Origin: Magnolia sinica
Taxonomy: Eukaryota > Streptophyta > Magnoliopsida > Magnoliales > Magnoliaceae
Direction of reading: 5' to 3'
Assembly (NCBI RefSeq): GCF_029962835.1
Contig: NC_080591.1
Span: 40,927,501 to 40,991,500, forward strand
DNA length: 64,000 nucleotides
Part shown: one piece after another, positions 21,310 through 33,101 of the stretch
How the letters are laid out: each line of letters begins with the position of its first letter
Position numbering within the stretch: the first letter of the stretch is position 1
Notes under the pieces: model-generated
The model's database searches: none
What the model saw: only the letters and a program-made list of their open reading frames with translations
What the model was told of the DNA's origin: nothing
Program-made: the position numbers and the translations under genes

Positions 21310-22310
21310 CTCATGAGTTTTGCAAAGCTTGTGAGCGTTATCAGAAATTGTGAGCATTGTCCCATCAAAATATGATGCCCTTGAACCCCATTCTTATCAT
21401 ATAAGCATTTAATTGTTGGGGCATTGATTTCATGGGACTATTCTCCCAATCCTTTAGAAATCTATATATTATGCTTGCCGTAGACTATGTTACTAAATGG
21501 GTGGAAGCGATTTCATGCCGGAACAATGACCATTGAACAGTCATTAAATTCTTAAAAGAGAACATCTTTTCGTGGTTCGGAACACCTCGAGCCATCATTA
21601 GTGATGGGGGCTCACATTTTTGTAATAGACCATTCTAAAATTTAATGAAGAAATATGGTATTTCTCATAAGGTGAGTAATCCATACCACCTACAAACAAA
21701 TGGGTAAGCTGAGATATTTAATAGGGAAATTAAACACATTTTGGAGAAAATGGTTAACTTAATCGTAAGGATTGGTCAATTCGATTAACTAATGCCTTAT
21801 GGCCCTACTATACTGCATTTAAAACCCCTATTGAAATGTCTCCTTTTAGACTTGTCTATGGGAAAGCTTGCCACTTACCTGTGGAGTTGGAACATAGAGC
21901 CTACTGCGCAATCAAAAATCTGAACTTCAGTCTGGACAACGCTGGCTCGCTATGCCAACTTTAGTTAAATGAACTTGAAGAAATTCGGAACGATGCATAT
22001 GAGAACTCAATAATTTACAAGGACATGATGAAAGCGTTTCATGACCAACATATTCTTCGGAAATCATTCACACCAATTCAAAAGGTCCTTTTATATAATT
22101 CTCGATTACATCTCTTTCTGGGTAAGCTTCGATCTCGTTGGATTGGCCCTTTCACTGTTATCAATGTTTATCCTCATGAGGCTGTCGAGATTCGAAATCC
22201 AGATAATAGCAACGAGTTTGAAGTGAATGGACATTGATTAAAGCCATTTGTCAAGAAATTTGATTTAGAGGACATGTCCATACCTCTGACGGATCCTGTG
22301 TACCAGGATT
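21310..22310 (+). pseudogene. int: Element B integrase, C-terminal part
   Basis: It resumes at CTCATGAGTTTTGCAAA (THEFCK), and then frame-shifting pieces match the integrase core: a GIDFMG-like stretch (first catalytic aspartate region, about 21420), IISDGGSHFCN (second aspartate, about 21590-21630), a degraded SNPYHLQTNGQAE (glutamate, about 21680), then [20 protein letters not shown] and [20 protein letters not shown]. The final part includes [18 protein letters not shown], the C-terminal fold of gypsy integrase, ending about 22310. At least eight stops or shifts are present. Confidence 0.85.
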
Positions 22311-23460
22311 GATTTCCTAGTATGACGGAGGTATAGGTAGGTTTACCGCTTTCATAGGACTAGGGTAGTTTACTTTTTGTCATTCTAGGATAGTTGGCTT
22401 TATGTCATTAGGATAGTTTATTTTCTAGTTGCTCTAAGATAGTTTGTTTTTTATTGGTTTCACTCTTGTGCTGACCCACCTTCACACTAAGATCTCTTTG
22501 GAAAAAGCCATACAACTCCTTCATCAGGTACTATCTTTCCATTAGTTCTCCTTTACTTTTGTTATCTCATGTGCATTACATGCTTATATCTTTTACATTG
22601 GGGATAATGTAGATTTTAGGTTGGGGATGGGAGATTAGGTTACCTAATCAGTATTTTCTTGGTCTTGAGAATTGTGAAATTTTTTAAATTTTTTCTGAAA
22701 ATTCTTATGAATTTGAGTGATTTTGATAAATAGTCTTGATTTAAGAAATACAAGATATTTAATGTTGGTGATTTATGACTCTTGGATTCAGTTGCCTATT
22801 AGATTTCACAATTAAGTTCGAATTATTAATCCATGATTAGAAGTTTTAAACATGGATTAAGTCATGATTTCACATGTCACATCTAGCGTACACATTAAGG
22901 TTTTAGTTTGATATTGAATTATTAACCTGGTAATCACTAAGCATGGAAGGAACTAGCCTAGGGAATTTGTCCATCATGTTCTTTAAAAAAATAAAAAAGA
23001 GGAGAATACCTAGTTAAAAAATAGTTGTTTTCGAAAATAGCTACCTGTTAAAGATCTTTAAAAAGGTTAACATAACATGAAGCCATCGATGGAAAAGTCA
23101 AAACCTGGAAGAATAAAAAGGCTGAACTATAAGGCAAGTTACGGTTTAGGTTAGGTTAGCCAGGAATGCTCTGTTTGATTATCAATGTTATCATGAAAAT
23201 TGACGATTGGACTCTTAATGATAATAAGCCGAGGTTACACTATACACCCATGGAACTCAATGTTTAGAATTGTTCTAATCGATGGTTAATACTTTGAACA
23301 TGACCATGAACTGTGTGCTTGAGTTTAGGAGAAAGACATGCCCTACATTAATGTATCATGGAATTCTAGTATCTGGATTGTTTTTCAAAAATCACTTAAG
23401 TTTATAGAAATTGTCATGTAATTCTTAAATTAATTTTCACATACTTTGCTTGAGACTAGC
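22311..23460 (+). other. Element B 3' non-coding region
   Basis: About 1.15 kb without a credible ORF. It carries repeated GGATAGTTTGTTTT-like phrases (22365-22460) and TGGGGATAATGTAGATTTTAGG. Complete Athila elements often carry an envelope-like ORF behind integrase; none is visible here. Confidence 0.6.
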
Positions 23461-23480
23461 AAAATGCTGGTTGGGGATTG
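23452..23480 (+). promoter_or_regulatory. Polypurine tract of B
   Basis: GACTAGCAAAATGCTGGTTG then GGGATTG directly before the 3' LTR start at 23481. Confidence 0.8.
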
Positions 23481-25563
23481 TGTTGAAAATATTGCATATT
23501 AGACCCTAATTATTACTTGGTTTTATGTACATGATAATGCTTAATGCTCTATTTTAATCGTGTTTGTGTTGCAAGGTTAATTTAAGAGCTTAGATTGAAA
23601 AAGGGAGCTAAAAGCATGGAGTTGATGCTTAAGAATCACCAAGGCAAGGGACGGATCTTTGGAGACTGAGATTGAAGAATTCACAAGCCAAGGATCCGAG
23701 AAAACCCAATAATTGAAGATAAAGAGGCGTGAAAATTGTCCTGAATGCAAGATCACAGGGTTCTCACCATTAGTTTGGCTCAAAACTTTATATCTAGCCG
23801 TAGGATCACAAAGTAACCATTCACATAAAATTTTAGCCATTAGATCTTTGTGGAAGTGGCCCAACGGACAGATCAGCTACTAAATCACTGATTTGGGGCC
23901 CACCTGATATATGGATATGCTTCAATTTTGGTCTCAACCCCTTAAATTGGATGGAGGAGAGGATGAACAGAGTAGATTTCTCATGAACATCATAGTGGAC
24001 CCCACCTTAGGTCATGTGTGCACACAGCACACGTGAATGCGCTGTGCACTGAACCAGCCAAACCGGTCAATAGACCGCGTAACAGTGAACAGGGACTTGT
24101 GGATGGGTCCTTGTGGACCACCATCTCGAGTCAACAGTCTGATTCGGACCGTCCATTAGAATCCCACGGTCTATCTGACCAAGACCTAAGTGACAAAATT
24201 CTAAGAGACAGAGAGGATTGGATTTCAGCCGTTCAAACACAGGATGGACGACAGCAAGAGAATTCTTTGGGCCATACCAAACCCAATCCAGAACCGTCCA
24301 TTCCCGACCTGTTTTTTGAGGGGAATTCAGTGGATGGAGTGGATTTCTCCGCCAGCGTTGATCAGGGGTCCACCGATCACACAACGCAAGTTTTTACGAG
24401 AGCTGTGCGTCCGAGAAAGCCGGCCACTATGGGTCGTGTGATCATGGAGACGGCCGGATGCAAGATCCAGACCCTCCAGAAGACGAACAAGGGGACGATG
24501 ACCCTAGCCATGATGTCAGATTCTAAGGACAGACTGTTCACCATCCTGAAATCAGGCTAAGCGCAAGTCGGTTTGCGTTTCACTGCGCATGCAGTTGCTT
24601 GCTGTGAAAAAAGCCACCACCTTACCTTGCGCATAAGCCCAGCCGACCGACTCTCTTTAGGCTATAAAAACGAGAGAGAAAGACATGGAGCAGGATATCT
24701 TGGGACGTGTGGAGCAAAGGCAGAGAGAGAGAGCGTGGAGGCAGTGGTTGTTAAAAGAATTCTTCCTTCCCTTCTTTGTTTATTTTGTTTATGTTGTTTT
24801 GTTTAAGAGATTTTTAGTCAATCATGTCTTTGATCGGTTAAACCTCTTAGCTAGGGCTAAGAGGTGAAGCTTGTAGCATGATGGGTTATTTTCTAGGGCT
24901 TTGATTCATGTTGATGAACCCTCTTTGATTCTAGTTTGCTTATAAGATATACTTTCATTTTTTAATGATTGGTTGTGACTTAAATTACAATTAATCTGCG
25001 ATAGCTTTGAGTATGTTCTCTTCATTACTATGATTGTGAACTTAGGAAACCCTGTTGTTCACCATCGTCTCCTATACATGGTTGGATGATGGAATCCTTC
25101 CTAATGTTCATAACTCTCTCAGATTGGATGTGGATTGGTTAAATTCTGTTGTTTGCTTTGTCTCATGGGCATGGTTTTGTGATGGAATCAATTCTAATTC
25201 TCATTCCTATCTTCTATTAAAAACTAGATCAAAGGAAGTTTAGATTTAATTTTTAATGAAATATTTTCTAATTGGATGAAGATAGGACTTTGAATCCAGT
25301 TGTGTTTATGAATAAGCATAGATCTCCCTGATCTCTACAAGTAGATCCTTGGAAACCCTAGTTTCCCACCTTTGAATTTTACAAGTTTTAGTTAAAGTTA
25401 TTCACCATTATTCTCTTAAATTTTCCTGGTTTAGATTACATCTTTTTCTAGTTCTAGTTCTGGTTACTTTCAGATTACGTACAAGGTTCAGTCCCTGTGG
25501 ATTCAACCTCGGTCTTACCGAGATTATTACTACATCACAACCCTATACTTGGGGTGGTGAACA
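23481..25563 (+). repeat. Element B 3' LTR
   Basis: It starts TGTTGAAAATATTGC (a short deletion relative to the 5' LTR) and ends GGGGTGGTGAACA. It is about 2.08 kb. Confidence 0.93.
24663..24670 (+). promoter_or_regulatory. TATA box of B 3' LTR
   Basis: TATAAAAA at the place of TATATAAA in the 5' LTR. Confidence 0.5.
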
Positions 25564-25568
25564 AAAGT
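25564..25568. repeat. Right target-site duplication AAAGT of element B
   Basis: It pairs with 5476-5480; A's LTR goes on from here with AATTAGTAGTAGAACTAG. Confidence 0.88.
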
Positions 25569-26255
25569 AATTAGTAGTAGAACTAGAAGAAGATGTAGAC
25601 CTAAATCTAGAAGTGTATAGAGAGTAATTGTGAATTATTTAACTAAAACTTACAAATTCAAAGGTGGGAACTAGGGTTTCCAAGGATCCACTTATAGAGA
25701 TCAGGGAAATCTATTACTTGATTCAAGGACATAACTGGAATCAGAGTCATATCTTATCTAGTTAGAAGATATAGCAATTGAGATCAATCTGAAGTTTCTT
25801 TGACCTAATTCTCAAAATAGGAGAATTATGATAATCGAAAGGGATTCCATCATCAAACCATGCTCACGAGACAATGACAAACTATAGGATTTACCAATCT
25901 CATAATCTCAAAACATATAAAGAAGATACTTAAAGCTATTGCAAATCTACTATTATTTGAATCATAATAAAACATTAAAAACTGAAAGTATTCCTTAAAT
26001 ATCAAACTAGAATCAAAGTAAGTTCAACATAAATATGAATCAAAGCAATAGAAACATCCCATCACGCTACAAGCTTCACCTCTTAGCCCAAGCTAATAGG
26101 TTTAGCCAACCATAGACATGATTGAATCTAAAACCCTAGAAGAAAACATGAAAAACTAAGGAAGAAAGAAAAAAAATGCTTGGCAATGGCTTTCCACCCT
26201 TGTGTTTTGCTCCTATAAATCCTAAATTAATGCCTAGGAGTGCCCTGGGGACTCC

Positions 26256-26263
26256 TATTTATA
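26256..26263 (-). promoter_or_regulatory. TATA box of A 3' LTR
   Basis: Minus-strand TATAAATA; the same site is at 57172-57179. Confidence 0.5.
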
Positions 26264-26462
26264 GTTGAGCAGCACCTCCATTTAGCATCGACTTGGAAAA
26301 ATCCAAAACCGCCGCAAATTTATGCACTCTATGTAACTCCGCGCGATTCATTCAATGGCATCGAACAACCTTCGATGTCATCAAAGGTGCCTTTTTTTAC
26401 GTACTTTTTCCACACTTTTGTAGCTTCATCCGGACTCTGTAATCTTTTATTCATCGAATCTA

Positions 26463-26666
26463 CCTTCGATGTCATCGAGCATTATTCGAGGAATCGATAA
26501 TGTGTCCAAAATAGTCCAAAGAGTTATTCAAATTTCTTCAATAAATTTGATGTCATCGAAGAGACCTTCGATGTCATCGAGCATTATTCGAGGAATCGAT
26601 AATGTGTCCAAAATAGTCCAAAGAGTTATTCAAATTTCTTCAATAAATTTGATGTCATTGAAGAGC
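26463..26666. repeat. 102-bp tandem duplication in A's left LTR
   Basis: The block starting CCTTCGATGTCATCGAGC at 26463 recurs at 26565 almost unchanged. 102 is a multiple of three, so one frame stays open through both copies; this is probably chance. Confidence 0.88.
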
Positions 26667-27226
26667 CCTTCGATGTCATCGAGTAGATCTTCGATGTCAT
26701 TGAGGATTACTTCAAGTAATCGAAGATGGTGCCCAATATGTCCAACGAGTTTTACCAAAAATCCACAGAAAATTTGATGTTATCGAGCAGGTCTTCAATG
26801 TCATTGAATAAGTTCTCGAGTCATCGAAAAACGTCTTCAATTTATCCAGTGACCAACTCCATTTTCTTTCATAAATTCGATGTCATTGACCTGTGTTCGA
26901 TGTCATCGAATGTGTCCTCAATGTGATTGAACGGTGTTTAATGACACAGTCGATGTGTATTTCGCACTTGTTCTTTCGGCTTCGTTCCTTTTCCACTTGG
27001 TTTTCTTAAATCTTAGGACCTTAGAATCTTCAATCTTTGTCTCCTAAGAACCATTCTTTGCGTTGATGATCTTTGAGCGTCAAATCCATGCTTTTAGCAC
27101 CTTTTCCAATCTAAGCTCTTAAATACCTTGCAACACAAATATGAATAAAATAGGACATTAAACAGTATCATGTTCATAAAATCAAGATATAAATGGGGTT
27201 TAATATGCAATATTTGACCCTCAACA

Positions 27227-27260
27227 CTCCCAACCAGCATTTTGCTAGTCCCTAGCAAAG
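27227..27260 (-). promoter_or_regulatory. Polypurine tract of A
   Basis: The minus strand reads GACTAGCAAAATGCTGGTTG then GGAG directly before the 3' LTR, as in B and C. Confidence 0.8.
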
Positions 27261-28380
27261 TATGTGAAAAATAAATCTCAATGCATAATGTCAGAAATAA
27301 TTTTCAGAAAATAATCTTTTGTGTACTCAAGTATGAATGGGTAGAAATAAGATATGAAAGTGAGATTTTGAAAACCTATAACCCAATCACATAAGCAACT
27401 AATCAAATAAGTTCTTTGTCCATTAAATCGAAGCATAATTTGTATATCAAGTTTCTCAATATGCTCAGTGTAAATCAACTTACTTTCCGTACGAGTACTA
27501 TCAATTCATCATGCTAGCCATGCTTACCACTTCAACAGTGATTCGAAACTCAAGTACTGATTCCAAACTCATCCCCTTCTCCTTCTTTTTCCAGTTCTTA
27601 ATTTTATATCGATGGTCAATTTTTATCTATTCTTTATTTTTGTATTCTTTTCTAGATTTTTCATTCTTTTTATGACCTTATTGTCGATCTCCTGTTTTTT
27701 AACTGGTTTTTTTCCTTCTTTTAAGGTGGATAAAATTCTCCAGACTCGATTCTCACCATCTATCAATGATTCACATACTAACTATTAGAAATTCTAGTAT
27801 ATCCTACAGAAGGTAAAGTAAATGTGTCTTGTGATTAACATGATATTCCAACTTCTTCTTAATCAATTAAGCGCACGTACTTAGGTGATAAATTACTTAG
27901 ATGATCAGACTTCAGCAATTCAAAGTTTAATCTCTATCTTATCATACCCAAGGCATTCTTATGTACACAATTCATTGCTTCCCAAACAAATTTCAACTTG
28001 AAACATTGAATTTTCAAAAATTTTGCTCAAAACTGAGAAAACACTGAATAGTTCACCCAATCCCCCATTCCCAACTGAAAAATCTACATTGTCCTCAATG
28101 TAAAAGAATTAAACATATAATGTAAAAGAGGTAATGACAAGGAAAGGGAAGTGATGGAAAGAGACTACCTGAAGAAGGAATTTTGAGGCTCTTCCAATGA
28201 TCTCAGTGTAAAGATGGGTTAGCATAAGAATCAAACCAATATCAAGCAAACTATCTTAAAACAATGGAAGTAAACTATCCCAAAACAGCGGAAGCAAACT
28301 ATCTTAAAATAGCGGAAGCAAACTATCCTATTCTTATGAAAATGATAAACCTACTTATACCTCCATCAGACTAGGAGATC
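27261..28380 (-). other. Element A 3' non-coding region
   Basis: No credible ORF. At 28230-28330 a phrase of about 27 bp, AGCGGAAGCAAACTATC, is repeated about four times with variation. It is equivalent to 22311-23460 of B. Confidence 0.6.
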
Positions 28381-29465
28381 AATCCTGGTACACAAGATCA
28401 CTTAGAGGAATGGACATGTCCTCTGAATCAAATTTATCAACAAATGGCTTTAATTGATGTCCATTCACTTTGAATTCATTGTCATTGTTTGGATTCCGAA
28501 TCTTGACAATTCCATGTAGATAAACGTTATTAATAGTGAAAGAGTCAGACTAACGAGATCGGAGTTTGGCTGGAAAAAGATGTAATCGAGAATTGTACAA
28601 GAGGACCTTTTGACCTGTGTGAATGATTTTCAAAGAATGTGTTAGTCGTGAAACACCTTCATCCTATCCTTGTAAATTCTTAAGTTGTCATATGCATCAT
28701 TTCGGATCTCTTTAAGTTCATTCAACTGGAGTTTCCATAGTGAGCCGGTGTTGTACAAATTGAAGTTCAAATTTTTAATAACCTCATAGGCCCTATGTTT
28801 CAAATCCACACGCAAGTGGCAAGCCTTCTCATAGACAAGTCTAAAGGGAGACATTCCAATAGGGGTCTTAAATGCAGTATGGTAAGCCCATAAGGCATCA
28901 GTCAAGCGGATTGACCAATCCTTATAGTCAGGGTTAACCGTTTTCTCTAAAATATGTTTAATTTTTCTATTAGAAATCTCAGCTTGCCCACTTGTTTGTG
29001 GGTGATATGGAGTGCTCACTTTATGGGAGATGCTATATTTCTTCATCAAGTTTGCAAATGGCCTATTCCAAAAATGTCAGCTTCCATCATTAATGATGGC
29101 TCGAGGTGTTCCAAACCTAGAAATGATGTTCTCTTTTAAGAATTTAATGACCGTTTAATGATCGTTGTTCTGGAATGGGATCGCTTCGACCGATTTAGTG
29201 ACATAGTCTACTGCTAGCAAAATATATTGATTCCCAAAGGATTGGGGGAATGGTCCTATGAAATCGATGTCCCAACAATCAAATGCTTTAATGATCAAAA
29301 TGAGGTGCAAAGGCATCATATTTTGATAGGATAATACTCCCAATTTCTGACAACGCTCACAAGATTTGCAAAACTCATGAGTGTCCTTGAACATATTGGG
29401 CCAATAAAAGCCGCACTGCAGAATTTTGGCCGTGGTCTTTTTTAAAAAAAGTGGCCACCATAGGT
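28381..29465 (-). pseudogene. int: Element A integrase
   Basis: The N-terminal zinc-finger cysteines are in [15 protein letters not shown] (about 29345-29390). The first catalytic aspartate is in [13 protein letters not shown] (about 29255). The second is in AIINDGS (about 29090) and the glutamate in [14 protein letters not shown] (about 28970-29015). The frame from 29049 to 28642 then reads [19 protein letters not shown] and [18 protein letters not shown]. Stops near 29078 and 29155 and a shift split it, but all three catalytic residues survive. The C-terminal part runs on, degraded, to about 28400. Confidence 0.88.
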
Positions 29466-30101
29466 CTAAGAATGACAGAAGCAGATGACACTTTGGTGTT
29501 CATTGTCTGGCACACATCTCCTTAATATTTGGTCTGGGCAATATTTAAACAAATATGGATCATCACAGAGGAATTTGCATACCTCGGTGAAGAATTTTTG
29601 CTTATCTTGCGCAGTCCAATGTGTTGGCGTGAAACCTGTAGCAAGATAGTTAGCAATATCCATAAACCAAGGTGAATGGGAGACTTTGAATAATTGTTTG
29701 TTAGGGAACATGTCATTTATATGCATTATCTCAAGGGAATCAGAGGGGTTAAGGTGGGAAAGATGGTCAGCCACTATGTTCTCTACTCCCTTTTTATCTT
29801 TTATTTCCAAATCAAATTCTTGGAGTAGGAGGATCCATCTTATTAAGAGACGTTTAGCATCATTCTTAGAAAGAAGATACTTAAGTGCTGCATGGTCTAT
29901 GTAGATAATGATCTTGGATCTGATCAAGTAGGACCTAAATTTATCCAAAGCGAACACTACATCTAAGAGTTCCTTTTCCATAGTAGAGTAATTCACATGG
30001 GCAGAATTTAGAATTTTACTTGCGTAATGAATAACGTAAAGCTTCTTCTCTTTTATCTGGCCTAAAATCACTCCAAGAGTATAATCAGACATGTCGCACA
30101 T
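29466..30101 (-). pseudogene. rnh: Element A RNase H, 211-residue open frame
   Basis: This is the longest intact pol piece of A. It holds [15 protein letters not shown] with the first aspartate, [20 protein letters not shown] with the glutamate, [11 protein letters not shown] with the third acid, and [11 protein letters not shown]. The linker to integrase ([24 protein letters not shown]) follows. It is only a segment of the gag-pol frame and its first residue is not a natural start. Confidence 0.88.
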
Positions 30102-30951
30102 AAGTTCAAAAGGGATGCTCCAATCGGGTGGCTACACGATACGTGCAATGGTTAACATGCCTTTGAGCTTTGAAAAAGCTTCCTGACATTGCTCAGTCTA
30201 CTCGTATGGTACATCCTTTTGAAGTAGATTGCATAAAGGACGAGAGAGGTGACTAAAGTCCTTTATGAATCTTCTGTAAAATTTGGCATGTCCTAATAAG
30301 GATCGCATGTCACGTATGTTCTTTGGTGGAGATAGGTTAGAGATAAGATCAATCTTAACCTTATCTACATCAATTCCTTTGAACAACATGATATGTCTAA
30401 GGACAAGTCCCTTATGAACCATGAAATGACACTTCTCCCAATTCAGTACCAAGTTCTTTTCCTCACATCACTTCAGCACATTTTTCAAAATTTCCAAGCA
30501 TTTGCTGAAGGATGGACCAAAAATTGAGAAATTGTCCTTGAAGATCTTTAGATATTGCCCCACCATGTTAGTAAAAATACTCAACATGCATTGCTGAAAA
30601 GTGGTGTGGGCATTACACAGTCTGAATGGCATCCTTCAGTAAGTAAAGGTGCCAAAAGGACATGTGAATGCTGTCTTTTCTTGGTCTTCAAGGGCTATCT
30701 CGATCTGATTATAGCACGAATATCAATCAAGGAAATAGTAATAGAAATGACCAGCTAGCCTTTCGAAAATTTGATTAATGAAGGGCAAACGAAAGTGGTC
30801 CTTCCTCGTGATGGTTTTCAACTTCGTATAGTCAATGCATATTCTCCAACCAGTAGTAACTCTGGTTGGTACGAGTTCATTGTTAGCATTGGCTATTATG
30901 GTGATTTCAGACTTCTTAGGAACCACCTGAGTTAGACTCAATCGTTAACTA
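30102..30951 (-). pseudogene. rt: Element A reverse transcriptase
   Basis: From right to left: LTQVVPKKSEITIIANANNE and WRICIDYTKLKTITRKDHF (30723-30941), FERLAGHFYYY, then a shifted palm region where the FxDD box reads FKDNFSIFG (about 30525-30550; second catalytic aspartate changed to asparagine), then NWEKCHFMV and HAKFYRRFIKDFSHLSRPLC (30198-30452). It is cut on its upstream side by solo LTR E. Multiple shifts and the damaged box make it inactive. Confidence 0.86.
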
Positions 30952-30956
30952 TCTGA
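30952..30956. repeat. Left target-site duplication TCTGA of element E
   Basis: TCTGA here and at 40357-40361. B has the intact site as ATATCTGAT... on the other strand, near 11016-11030. Confidence 0.88.
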
Positions 30957-32316
30957 TGTCAATCCCCAAACTTGAAAATCGGGCTCACAAAATTCCTGAT
31001 CGGCGAATCCGGCGCCGACAGCCTCCATAGAACCCCATTCTCGGCTCCTAGCACCCTTATACTGGATTTCGATCCTGGGATCCCATAAGGAGAATTTTTA
31101 GCGTGAAATTTTTTTATAAGGAGCATAACCATAAGTATAACCCAGATACAAACAATAACATCACCATATATCCATTATGATAAAAAGCTTTAGAGTACAA
31201 TACATGAAGGGGAAATACAAGATAGATATCAAAACTCCAGAAGCTCAACCACATGCTCCTGCCTCAGTTCAGCTATGTCCTAGTGTCACCTGCACGCATC
31301 TATTGTACATAAGCTTGCAAGAAGCATAGAGGGTGGAGTATATGTGTGCAATGCATGTGCTAAGTATACAAATATCAGAGTAAGCGAAAATACTGGCAAG
31401 TCCATAAATTCCATCAACCCTATCCAAGCTATGGATGCAAAGACATAATATGTCAAATGTCATATCTAAGCATGCAATGTAGAATCATAGTAAACCAAAT
31501 GTCATATGCTGAGGGTGCAATGCAATATGAAAATGTAAAAGAAATGACAAAGCTGGAGTGTGTAGTCGCGATGATAGTACGTGGTATCGCAAGCTGTAGA
31601 GTTCATTACAAGAGACTTCTATCCAAATCAGTCCCATACCTAAATTTGGATAGCTAGACTCAATGTGGTAAACTCCTGATCTTAGGTTGGTCGCGTGTCC
31701 CAACAGAAATCTTAGCCATTACGAAGGTACACATAATTTTTTGGTTACGCACCACCAGCCCGAGTGGATAGTGGATGAATGAATGAGTTAAATGCTGAGT
31801 ATGTAACTCCTACTCAGTAAGTCTACATATCATTATCGTACATCTTGGGGAACATTACCAGGGTCTAGTACACTCCAAAATGGCTACCGCCCTTCCCGGC
31901 CATGCAACCCAGCGAGTGGAAAAGACCTCACTACCCGCCTGGCCAATAGTCTGCTAATATCTACCTGGCTCGTCGATAGCGGACCCATTTCCGAGCTGGT
32001 CAAACTTAGCCTAGCTTGCCCCCTATCCTTGGGCAGATAAGGCCACATCCGTTTCCAACCGACCCCTACACAGTGGGAGACGCGGCCTACTGGTATTCGA
32101 CACTCGAGCGCTCATGTATCCACTCAATCTAGACGTTGGAGCATCTCTGGCCACAGGGGTTTAGGGACTTTCACCCATGGACATCCAATGTTCTCATATG
32201 CTGGAACTAAACACTTCCAATGTCCCATCTGACCATTCATGATATACCTGTGGAGGCCACAACCCTGATGTCGCTAGGGCGCACATATAACATAAATCGC
32301 GAGATGCATCAGCCAT

Positions 32317-32321
32317 ACTAT
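32317..32321. repeat. Left target-site duplication ACTAT of solo LTR F
   Basis: ACTAT also at 35459-35463. Confidence 0.9.
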
Positions 32322-33093
32322 TGTAATGACCTGAAAAATTTCATGCCAAGACCCGAGTACTACCTCTATTTTTCCTTAGAAGTTATGTGTGGGTTAATTA
32401 GCGCTAAACTCAATTACTTGTGAAATTCGTATCAATCACTTTAAATTTGATCTGCAGGACTCAAAACCTGTAGAATCGTTAACGCTATGTTACCCTGAAA
32501 TCTAGGATTCAACGCTAAAGCCAGTTGCTCTCGGAAGTACTGGGAAACTTTGTATTGGACCTGGACCACGCGTCGAAAGTCCGATAGCGTCGATCTTAGA
32601 AAATTTTGGTCATCTTGTTAGGCTTGACCATCACCTCAAAAATCAAGTCCAGATGATGTCCTGGGTCAATTTGCTTGAGTCCTGGGTCGATTTGCTTGAG
32701 TCTGGAGTAAAGAGTGTGAGAAAGCTGAGAAATTAAATATAATTTATGAAATCTGAGTCGTGTCGCTTGTGCGCCAATTCTAAGCTTTCTGACCGTTGGA
32801 TTCTGACTCAATTTCACCCTCGGATCAGGGAAGATGGCCCAGAGATGTCCAAGTGCCGGTGGACCTGATCGAGTTTCGGTAACCGTTAAATTGAGAGTGG
32901 TCCGCCACGGCTGATCTGTAAATCCGATCGGTATGAAAACTCAGCTTGACCAAGATCCATAGTCAGTGAGCTTAAGTCCGACCGAACGTGGAGAAAGGAC
33001 CATCAGAAGTGTTCCGTTGGATCAGAATAGACCTGATTTGGTTATAACCTAAGTATACCTTGGCCCTGGGGCTATTTTCATCTATTTTAGGCC

Positions 33094-33101
33094 TATATAA
33101 A
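33094..33101 (+). promoter_or_regulatory. TATA box of F
   Basis: TATATAAA followed by AGACCTTAAATCCCTC and, 60 bp on, AAGAGAGAGAAAG. Confidence 0.55.

Larger units (their letters stand above)
5481..25563 (+). mobile_element. Athila-type Ty3/gypsy element B (interrupted by C)
   Basis: LTRs 5481-7653 and 23481-25563 flank a primer site, gag, protease, RT, RNase H and integrase on the plus strand, then a long 3' non-coding region and a polypurine tract. It sits inside A's left LTR with TSD AAAGT. With C and its duplication removed it is about 11.3 kb. No envelope-like ORF survives behind integrase. The LTRs differ by many substitutions and small gaps, so it is not recent. Confidence 0.93.
25569..27226 (-). 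repeat. Element A left (3') LTR, main part
   Basis: It matches 56484-58071 of the right LTR and ends GACCCTCAACA. It has TATAAATA (minus strand) at 26256-26263, a 102-bp tandem duplication at 26463-26666 that the right LTR lacks, and many TTCGATGTCATCGA palindromes between 26360 and 26945. Confidence 0.92.

Noticed and set aside
26469-26777. 102-codon frame with two identical 34-residue units
   Set aside because: Produced by the 102-bp duplication in the LTR; the right LTR lacks it and it runs against the direction of element A.
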